Source: Streptomyces graminilatus (GTDB lineage: Bacteria > Actinomycetota > Actinomycetes > Streptomycetales > Streptomycetaceae). From it: a stretch of DNA of 64,000 nucleotides. The notes under the pieces were generated by a model that saw nothing but the letters and a program-made list of their open reading frames with translations, was not told the origin of the DNA and did not search any database. How positions within the stretch are numbered: the stretch's first letter is position 1; the number at the start of each line of letters is the position of its first letter. The stretch lies in NCBI RefSeq assembly GCF_001418565.1, contig NZ_LIQQ01000038.1, forward strand, positions 1 to 64,000, written 5' to 3'. A program made the translations under genes and the position numbers. Shown piece after piece: positions 54,231 through 61,209 of the stretch.

Positions 54231-54772
54231 TCAGGAACGGGATCGCAGCATCGCGCACGCCCTTTCGAGGTCCTCCGGCGTGTCCACCGCGATGCCCTCG
54301 TCCCCGACGGCAAGCATCCGTACGCCGTGCCCGTGTTCTACGAGCCGGAGCATCTCGACGCCTTCGACACGCTCAACGGGTCCCTGTTCGAGGCGCCGGA
54401 ACAGATCGAGTCCGCTGCGTGTGAAACCGTAAAGGCCAAGCTGCCGCAGGTAGTTCGGGCGGTGACCCCGCGGATACGGGATCGGCTGGCGGGAGAACAT
54501 GAGGGCGTTCCCCTTCTCGCCCACCACGACCTTGACGACGTTGTGGTCGATGACTGATGCCGCGTCGTGCAGCTTCGCGTACGCGTTGACCGCCAGGGTC
54601 TCGGCGCTGAGGTGGACCAGGGCCTCCGAAGCCGCATCGATCGCGGCGGGGGCGATGAACGGTTCGTCGCCCTGGACGTTGATGTACGCGTCGGCCTGGA
54701 CGCGCTGGGCGCACTCGGCGACGCGATCCGTCCCGGTGGGTGGTCGCCGGTCATCACACGTGGGCGCGGCGC
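54231..54772 (-). pseudogene. Truncated, frameshifted kdsB-like CMP-KDO synthetase
   Basis: On the minus strand the translation reads AYINVQGDEPFIAPAAIDAA, ETLAVNAYAKLHDA, KGNALMFSRQPIPYPRGHRP and YLRQLGLYGFTRSGLDLFRR, clear hallmarks of 3-deoxy-manno-octulosonate cytidylyltransferase. The first third is missing; the front motif VMTGDHPP is in another frame, implying a one-base loss at about 54735. The left (3') end looks intact. The gene joins an IS5-like fragment at about 54775. KDO transferases are rare in Gram-positives; this is a dead remnant. Confidence 0.78.
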
Positions 54773-54825
54773 CATTCACCGCGCGCAAGCAGGGCTGGCG
54801 TGGCGCACTCCTGCGGCGCCCGGCC

Positions 54826-55190
54826 GCTTTGCAGGTGGTGACCGGTCCAGCAGGACGACTGCTGTGGATCTCACCCACACTGCCCGGCCGCGCCCACGAC
54901 CTGACCGCGGCCCGCACCCACCGGATCATCCGCATCTGCGAACGCCAAGGCATTCCGATCCTCGCCGACCGCGCCTGCATCGGAGCCGGCCCATGGGTGA
55001 CAACACCACTCAGACGCCCACCAGGCCGCGACCTCACACCAACCCAGCAAACCGTCAACCGCGCACTGTCGGCGGCACGCGCCCCGGTCGAGCGCGGCGT
55101 CGCACGGCTGAAGTCCTGGCGGATCTTCCGCAAAGCCCGCTGCAGCCCGAGTCGATTGTCGTCAATCGCAGCCGCCGTCCTCACACGACG
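54826..55190 (+). pseudogene. IS5-family transposase C-terminal remnant
   Basis: The frame reads LQVVTGPAGRLLWISPTLPG, RAHDLTAARTHRI, PILADRACIGAGPW and APVERGVARLKSWRIFRKAR, the DDE end of an IS5 transposase. It resembles the remnant at 15873 (shared LADRA, RAP-ER, ARLKSWR) but is not identical. It has no N-terminus and its left end cuts the kdsB-like gene. Confidence 0.75.
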
Positions 55191-55342
55191 GCATCGCCGG
55201 CTACGGCACCGGCATCGACCTCGACGTGATCCACGCGTGCTGGTCGGCGCGAAGCCTGCCGGCGGTTCGCCGGCTGCTCGAGCACGGCTTCGACCCCTTC
55301 ACGCCGGGCTGCGAGGTCGACGTGCCGAGATCCCGGATGTGA
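55191..55342 (+). pseudogene. C-terminal fragment of an unknown protein
   Basis: An open frame to TGA reads GYGTGIDLDVIHACWSARSL, then VRRLLEHGFDPFTPGCEVDV. It has gene-like codon use but no start, and lies between two transposase fragments. I do not recognise it. Confidence 0.4.
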
Positions 55343-55419
55343 CGTTGCGCGGGCCCGACTGCTACGAATGCGTTTCCACGCGTCGAGCAGGCCCCCTGGG
55401 GCGATCGCCCGCCCTTGAT

Positions 55420-55690
55420 CTCGACAGAGCGAGGTGCGCATTCGTCGTCGGCAGATGACGACGCAGCCGAGGGTGAGCGCGAATCTCCCAGCGGATGCGC
55501 AGGCGGCGGAACCAGTGCAGCAGCTCGATCGCTCCTTCCCCGACCCAGCGGTACACGCCCAGGCCGGAGCCGTGCCCGGTGCCGCGCCGGGCGAGGTGCG
55601 GGGTGATCTGGAACCGGCGGACCTTGTCCCGGTAGACCTCGTGGTCATAGCCGCGGTCGGCGTACAGAACCAACCAGAAGTGGAACCTCA
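55420..55690 (-). pseudogene. IS5-family transposase remnant (second type)
   Basis: The minus strand reads LVLYADRGYDHEVYRDKVRR, ITPHLARRGTGHGSGLG and IELLHWFRRLRIRWEIR, then the tail (ALTLGCVVICRRRMRT) in another frame. This is the C-terminal end of an IS5-group transposase with one frameshift. The part before it is missing. Confidence 0.72.
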
Positions 55691-55812
55691 GCCGAGTCCA
55701 CCCGTGTCCGGGCCGGGCACGCCCCGGCCCGGACACGGCGAAGAATCCGACGGGAACGCGCCCCCTTGTCAGGGCCATGGCCCTCCTCTACAGTCCCCGG
55801 ATACGGAGACCA

Positions 55813-55826
55813 TGGGAGCGCTCCCA
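55813..55826. promoter_or_regulatory. CebR-type operator before the cellulose operon
   Basis: TGGGAGCGCTCCCA is the exact 14-bp palindrome known as the binding site of CebR, the LacI-family cellobiose/cellotriose-responsive repressor of Streptomyces cellulases. It lies 94 bases before the first cellulose gene. Only this one copy was seen in the window. Confidence 0.92.
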
Positions 55827-55919
55827 TGAGTGAGGTGTTCCAGCGCTCACTCCCCTCCCTCCGAGAGGACTCCCATACGAACGTCACGGCGCCCCGTCAC
55901 GAAGAAGGCGGATCCCCCC

Positions 55920-57230
55920 ATGCAGCTTCTTTCGACCCCTCGCCCGCTCACCCGAAGGCGCACCGTCAGGTTGCTGGCAGCACTCTGCTGCGCCGCGTTA
56001 CCCCTTCTGGGCGCCGCGCCCCGGCCTCCCGCGGCGAGTGCCGCCGCGACCGAGGTACTGGGCAACGCTACGCACTTCGACGGGCTCGGCAGCCCGTACG
56101 GCGGCTGCGGTCTGCCGCAGCGCGAACTGGACAGCCAGGACTTCGTGGCGCTCAACGTGTTCAACACACCCGGCGACTACTCGGGCTCTTACCCGCGCCC
56201 GGTGCCGGACTCCAAGGCATCGATCAAGGGTGTCTTCGACAACGGCCGCAACTGCGGCCGCTGGGTCAAGGTCACCATCGGGGACTACTGCACCGGCACC
56301 AACGACGGCGCCGCGGGCCGGCCCTTCTGCCGCAACGGCTCCTGGGTGGCCGACAAGTACGAGGGGGCCACCCTGACCATGCTCGTCGCGGACAGCTGTG
56401 CCGATTCCAACGCCTGGTGCCGGGACGACCCCAACCACCTCGACCTGGCAACCGATTCCCTCAACCGCTTCCGGACGGGCAGCACCCCAGTGGGGACGAT
56501 GTACCCCGACCACTGGAACAACCGTCATGTCTCCTGGAGCTTCGTCCCGGCCCCGGACTACAGCGGCGACATCCGCATCGGCTTCCTCCGGGGAGCCCAG
56601 CGGTACTGGCCCGCCATCGCCGTCTCCCACCTGCCCAACGGTATCCACGGCGTCCAGTACCTGGCGAACGGCACCTGGACCGACGCCGGAATGAACAGCG
56701 ACATGGGGCAGTCCTACGTCATCGGCGCGACGGCCTCCGGCCAAAGCAGCTTCACCATACGGATCCGCGACGCCGCCGACGCCTGGGTGGGCGGCGAACG
56801 TACGTACTCGTTCTCCCTGCCGTCAGGCTGCGCAGGAGGCTGCCCGCAGGACTACACAGCCGTCCCCTACACCACCGGCGGCTCCGGAGGGACACCGTCT
56901 CCCACCCCCGAGCCGAGCCCCTCCGGCGACGCCGCCTGCACAGCGGAATGGAAGCTGACCAGCTCATGGCAAGGCGGGTACCAGGCCGACGTCACCGTCA
57001 CCAACACCGGGTCCGGGCCGGTCACCGGCTGGTCGGTGCGTCACACCCTCCCGGGCGGTGTGACCGTGGCGAACCGCTGGAACGCGGTGGTGGATCCGTC
57101 CCGCCCCGCCACCACCGTTCACAACGCCTCCTACAACGGCTCCCTGGCGCCGGGCACGTCGACGACCTGGGGGATGACGCTCAACGGCGACGACCGAGAC
57201 CTCGGCACACTCTCCTGCACCGCGTCCTGA
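55920..57230 (+). CDS. Secreted expansin-like protein with CBM2
   Basis: This 436-residue secreted protein has a signal peptide (twin arginines in LTRRRTVRLLAAL, core CCAALPLLGA, cleaved after SAA near 42). It then shows an expansin-type double-psi barrel (GNATHFDGLGSPYGGCGLP, CGRWVKVTIGDYC, VADSCADSNAWC with HLDL) and an expansin C-terminal beta-sandwich up to about 320. A Thr/Pro linker precedes a CBM2 (about 340-436, with CTAEWKLTSSWQGGYQADVT). It should loosen or bind cellulose without hydrolysis. ATG at 55920 chosen behind GAAGAAGG. First gene after the CebR box. Confidence 0.83.
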   Translation: MQLLSTPRPLTRRRTVRLLAALCCAALPLLGAAPRPPAASAAATEVLGNATHFDGLGSPYGGCGLPQRELDSQDFVALNVFNTPGDYSGSYPRPVPDSKASIKGVFDNGRNCGRWVKVTIGDYCTGTNDGAAGRPFCRNGSWVADKYEGATLTMLVADSCADSNAWCRDDPNHLDLATDSLNRFRTGSTPVGTMYPDHWNNRHVSWSFVPAPDYSGDIRIGFLRGAQRYWPAIAVSHLPNGIHGVQYLANGTWTDAGMNSDMGQSYVIGATASGQSSFTIRIRDAADAWVGGERTYSFSLPSGCAGGCPQDYTAVPYTTGGSGGTPSPTPEPSPSGDAACTAEWKLTSSWQGGYQADVTVTNTGSGPVTGWSVRHTLPGGVTVANRWNAVVDPSRPATTVHNASYNGSLAPGTSTTWGMTLNGDDRDLGTLSCTAS

Positions 57231-57246
57231 CTCCCGGAGATTGACC

Positions 57247-58419
57247 ATGGCCATGACTTCATTACGCGTGCGCCGCCACCGCCTGCCGCTCTGGGCATTG
57301 GTACTGACCGTGGTGGCGGTGGCCCTTCCCGCCATCGCGACGTCGCGCGCACAGGGCGCGGCGACGGGTTGCACGGTCACTTACACCACCAACGAGTGGT
57401 CCGGCGGCTTCACCGCCCAGATCCGCGTCACGAATCTCGGCGCCGCCTTGAACGGCTGGCGGCTGGAGTGGACCCACGGCGGCGACCAGCAGGTCACGTC
57501 CGCCTGGAACGCGCAGGTCACCCAGTCGGGCAGCGCGGTGACCGCCGTGAACGTCGCGCACAATGCCGCGCTCGCCGCCGGCGGGTCCGTGGACTTCGGG
57601 CTCCAGGGCACCTGGCGCACCGCCGACCCGGCTCCCACCGCCTTTGCCCTCAACGGCACGCCGTGCGGCGGAACCGCGAGTCCCACCCCCACGGCGACCG
57701 CCTCACCGACGGCGACAGCCACGGCGCCGGCCGAATGCGTCGGGGCGACGATCTGCTCCGACTTCGAGGACCAGACCGGCACCGTGCCCTCGGGCCCCTG
57801 GCAGACCACGGCACCCGACTGCCAGGGCACGGGGCAGGTCAGCGTCGACACGTCCGTCGCCTACAGCGGCACCAGGTCGCTGCGCGTCGACGGCGGCGCC
57901 GGCTACTGCAACCATGCCTTCGCGGCCTCCACCCGCGATCTGTCCTCCGTCGGGCCCGTGGTGTACGTACGCATGCGGGTCCGGCACACCACCGCCCTGC
58001 CCACCAACCACGTCACCTTCGTCTCCATGCCGGACGCCTCACAGGGCGGCAGGGCGCTGCGCGTCGGCGGGCAGAACGGCGCGCTGCAGTGGAACCGCGA
58101 GAGCGACGACGCGACGCTGCCGGAACAGAGCCCGGCGGGGGTCGCGCTCAGTACGCCGCTGCCGACCGGCCGGTGGCTGTGCCTGCGATTCCAGATCGAC
58201 ACCACCGCCCAGTCCATGCGCACATGGGTCGACGACCGGGAGGTCGCCGGACTGCACGTGGACGGAGTACCGACCCAGAACGTCGACGGGCAGTGGCTCG
58301 CCCGCAGGACCCCTCCCCGCCCCACCGGCCTGCGCCTGGGGTGGGAGAGCTACGGCACCGGGGACGACACTCTCTGGTTCGACGACGTGGCCCTGGGCTC
58401 CTCACCGATCGGCTGCTGA
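57247..58419 (+). CDS. Secreted CBM2 protein with Cip1-like domain
   Basis: This 390-residue protein has a signal peptide (ALVLTVVAVALPAIATSRAQ), an N-terminal CBM2 (about 40-140: CTVTYTTNEWSGGFTAQIRV), a Thr/Pro/Ala linker (TPTATASPTATATA) and a C-terminal domain (about 165-390) with QVSVDTSVAYSGTRSLRVDG and GYCNHAF. The latter resembles fungal Cip1, a cellulose-induced lyase-like beta-sandwich. I infer plant cell wall binding or glucuronan-type lyase action. It follows the expansin-like gene after 16 bases, so it is in the same operon. A TTG two codons upstream is the alternative start. Confidence 0.75.
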   Translation: MAMTSLRVRRHRLPLWALVLTVVAVALPAIATSRAQGAATGCTVTYTTNEWSGGFTAQIRVTNLGAALNGWRLEWTHGGDQQVTSAWNAQVTQSGSAVTAVNVAHNAALAAGGSVDFGLQGTWRTADPAPTAFALNGTPCGGTASPTPTATASPTATATAPAECVGATICSDFEDQTGTVPSGPWQTTAPDCQGTGQVSVDTSVAYSGTRSLRVDGGAGYCNHAFAASTRDLSSVGPVVYVRMRVRHTTALPTNHVTFVSMPDASQGGRALRVGGQNGALQWNRESDDATLPEQSPAGVALSTPLPTGRWLCLRFQIDTTAQSMRTWVDDREVAGLHVDGVPTQNVDGQWLARRTPPRPTGLRLGWESYGTGDDTLWFDDVALGSSPIGC

Positions 58420-58523
58420 CGCCCGCGTGGGATCCCTCGGGAAGACAGGATTCGAACGCGCGACAGTCGTTGTTCCTTGATCCGTACGGCGCGCACTACC
58501 CGCTGCGGCAACTAGGAGATCAG

Positions 58524-60020
58524 GTGAAACGTCGTCACGTCCTCATGGCCACCGGCGCCGCCGGTGCACTGATCCTGGGTGGCCTTGCGATCGCCACCCT
58601 GCCCGCATCGGCAGCCGCCACCGGCTGCTCGATCGCGTACAAGGTGCAGAGCGAATGGCCGGGAGGGTTCACCGCGGACCTGGCCATCACAAATCTCGGC
58701 TCCCCCGTGCGAGGGTGGACCGCGACGTTCGACTTCCCGAACTCCGACCAGAAGGTCACAGGCGGCTGGAGTGCCACGTGGACACAGTCCGGAACCCGCG
58801 TGTCCGCCACCAGCCTTGACTGGAACGGTGCGCTGGATACGGGCAGGTCCGCTTCCATCGGGTTCACCGCCGCGTGGAAGGGCGTCAATCCGGAACCCGC
58901 ATCCGTCGCGCTCAACGGCGTGACCTGTACTGGCTCGGTGACATCCCCGCCCCCCAGCCCCACCGCCACTCCGACCGGCGGTCCCAGTGATCCGGCCCCG
59001 GAGCTGAAGGCTTCCGGTAACAAGATCGTCACCGCGAGTGGCAAGCAGTACCGGCTGCTGGGTGTGGACCGCTCCAGCGGTGAATACGCTTGTGTGCAGG
59101 GCAAGGGGCTTTGGGACGGCGCCCCGGTCGACCAGGCTTCCGTCGACGCGATGAAGACCTGGAACATCCACGCGGTACGCCTGCCGTTGAACGAGGAATG
59201 CTGGCTCGGCATCAACGGCTCGCCCAATGGAACCACTTACCAGCAGGGCGTCAGAGACTACGTCAACCTGCTGGTGGCCAATGGCATCAACCCGATCCTC
59301 GACCTGCACTGGACGCGGGGCGCCTATACCAATGGGCCGGACTGGCACTGCAAGGACGCCACCGCGACCTGCCAGAAACCGATGCCGGACGCGCAGTACG
59401 CCACCCAGTTCTGGACCGGTGTCGCCAACGCCTTCAAGGGCAATGATGCCGTCGTCTTCGATCTGTTCAACGAACCGTACCCGGAGGTCGCCGGCGACTG
59501 GGACAAGACCGTCGGCTGGCGGTGCTGGCGAGACGGCGGTACCTGCACCGGCCTTCCCTACGAGACGGCCGGCATGCAGGACCTGGTCGACGCGGTCCGG
59601 GCCACCGGCGCGACCAACGTCCTCATGCTGGGTGGGCTGGAGTGGGCCAACGACATGCGCGAGTGGCTGACGCACATGCCGACCGACCCGTTGAACAACA
59701 TCGCCGCGTCATGGCATTCGTACAGCTTCAACGCCTGTGCGACCGAATCCTGTTGGGACAGTCAGGTCGCGCCGCTCGCACAACAGGTACCGGTCGTCAT
59801 CGGTGAGTTCGGCCAGGACAACTGCGGCTTCGACTACATGCAGCGGTTGGCGGACTGGGCTGACGCGCACAGCATGGGTTATCTCGCGTGGACGTGGAAC
59901 CCGTGGGGCTGCAGCACCGGTGGCGTTCTCATCAAGGACTGGGCGGGCACCCCGGAACCTGGCATCGGCGAGGGTCTGAAGGCCCACCTGATCAGCCAGG
60001 ACCCCTACACGACCCCGTAA
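58524..60020 (+). CDS. Secreted GH5 endoglucanase with N-terminal CBM2
   Basis: This 498-residue cellulase has a signal peptide (MATGAAGALILGGLAIATLP), a CBM2 (about 35-135: CSIAYKVQSEWPGGFTADLA), a Pro/Thr linker and a GH5 catalytic barrel (about 155-498). The acid/base is E317 in FDLFNEPYP and the nucleophile E428 in VVIGEFGQ. It cleaves beta-1,4-glucan chains. The GTG has AGGAGATCAG upstream. The 104-base gap from the Cip1-like gene contains no visible CebR box, so it probably shares the upstream promoter. Confidence 0.9.
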   Translation: MKRRHVLMATGAAGALILGGLAIATLPASAAATGCSIAYKVQSEWPGGFTADLAITNLGSPVRGWTATFDFPNSDQKVTGGWSATWTQSGTRVSATSLDWNGALDTGRSASIGFTAAWKGVNPEPASVALNGVTCTGSVTSPPPSPTATPTGGPSDPAPELKASGNKIVTASGKQYRLLGVDRSSGEYACVQGKGLWDGAPVDQASVDAMKTWNIHAVRLPLNEECWLGINGSPNGTTYQQGVRDYVNLLVANGINPILDLHWTRGAYTNGPDWHCKDATATCQKPMPDAQYATQFWTGVANAFKGNDAVVFDLFNEPYPEVAGDWDKTVGWRCWRDGGTCTGLPYETAGMQDLVDAVRATGATNVLMLGGLEWANDMREWLTHMPTDPLNNIAASWHSYSFNACATESCWDSQVAPLAQQVPVVIGEFGQDNCGFDYMQRLADWADAHSMGYLAWTWNPWGCSTGGVLIKDWAGTPEPGIGEGLKAHLISQDPYTTP

Positions 60021-60055
60021 CCGCGCGCCCAGCGGTGAGCTGCCCGAGTTCCGTA

Positions 60056-60814
60056 GAGTCCGGTGATCTTGTTTCAGGGCCCTTCCACACGACTCGGCGG
60101 CCGGCCGTGGTCATGCTCCATGGCGGTCCGGGTCTGCCGGATTATCTGGGCGATGTCGCCCCCCATGGTCGCGGACCTCGCGCCTGTGTACCGGTACGAC
60201 CAGCGTGGCACGGGTCAATCCCCGTGGCGGGGGCGCCATTCCTTCGCCCGGCACGTCGACGATCTCGTCGAGTTGCTCGACGCATGGGACGTGCCCAGAG
60301 CTGTGCTGGTCGGGCACTCCTACGGTACTGACCTGGCGAGCCGGTTCTGCCTGACGCATCCTGACCGGGTTGCCGCGATGCTGCTGATGTGCGGGCCGTT
60401 CGTCGGTGATTGGCGTACCGGGGACCGAGCGGAGCGAGGCCGCCGCATGTCCGCAGCGCAGTTGGAGGGGCTCCGCGCATTGGAGGAGTCGCCGCATCGC
60501 ACGGAGGAGCAGGAAGTCGAGCTGCTCACACTGGCCTGGTTCACCGACCACGCCGATCCCGAACGCGGGTGGCACTGGGCCGCGCAGGGTGCCCGGCGGC
60601 GGCGCCCCGTCAACTGGGCTATGAACAGCGAGCTTGGCAAGGCAGGGCGCGCGGACCCGCTCGATGCGCATCTGGACGAGTTGCGCGCATGCCTGCCCGC
60701 GCGGGCGGAGCTTCTCGGTGGGGCCGACGATCCCCGCACGAGCCCTGGTTGGAGCAGCCCGACACCGTGCGTGCGCACCTTCGGCGATTCGTGCAAGGCG
60801 CGGTGGGCTCATAG
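60056..60814 (+). pseudogene. Alpha/beta hydrolase (proline-iminopeptidase-like), frameshifted
   Basis: Three frames are needed: AVVMLHGGPGLPDYLGDVAP (oxyanion motif) in one, PVYRYDQRGTGQSPWRG and AVLVGHSYGTDLASRF (nucleophile GHSYG) in the second, and WLEQPDTVRAHLRRF in the third. Frame breaks lie near 60160 (an extra C in a C-run) and near 60715. No ribosome binding site and no intact frame were found, so it is inactive. Confidence 0.75.
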
Positions 60815-61110
60815 GGCTTCGACCGGATCGCCGGTCGGCCTCGTCCCACGCTGCCGGCACCGCCGCAGGACCGGTGTCGAAATGGTCCTCGAACCAGGCC
60901 GCTCACCTGAGTGTTCGCCGGACGCTGAGGCGGCCTTCGTCCGATCATGTGCTCCGATGTCGATCCGGCCGCGGTTGAGGGCTCCGTACAAAGCGCCGTG
61001 ACCACGTCGGTGCTCTGGCACCGGCGTCAGCTCCACCGGCGAGTTGCCTGGCCCGTCGACGCACAGCAGCGCGTCGGTGAACTCGACCAACTCATCCCAC
61101 CGGGCGCCGG
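60811..61110 (-). pseudogene. Transposase N-terminal remnant
   Basis: The minus strand carries VEFTDALLCVDGPGNSPVEL and PEHRRGHGALYGALNRGRID, which match the start of a common Streptomyces putative transposase group (IS701-like). It breaks off after about 70 residues, in DNA with no further match. It abuts the hydrolase pseudogene. Confidence 0.62.
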
Positions 61111-61150
61111 TCGAAGGCGGACGGCTCGGCGGACAACCCGATCACCGCGC

Positions 61151-61190
61151 CGAAGAACCCCCGGAACCATGAGGTTCCGGGGGTTCTTCG
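61151..61190 (-). terminator. Strong terminator hairpin after the beta-helix gene
   Basis: CGAAGAACCCCCGGAACC (61151-61168) pairs perfectly with 61173-61190 around a four-base ATGA loop, an 18-bp stem. It lies 20 bases past the stop of the minus-strand gene. No T-run is seen on that side, but its strength makes termination likely. Confidence 0.8.
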
Positions 61191-61209
61191 GCTTTCACTC
61201 GGCTCCGGT

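Noticed and set aside
57247-57247. TTG at 57241 as start of the Cip1-like protein
   Set aside because: The ATG six bases later has better spacing (8 bases) to the GGAG.
58440-58470. tRNA-like T-arm sequence (GGATTCGAAC) between cellulose genes
   Set aside because: Only the T-arm consensus is present; no acceptor, D or anticodon stems can be folded around it, so it is chance.
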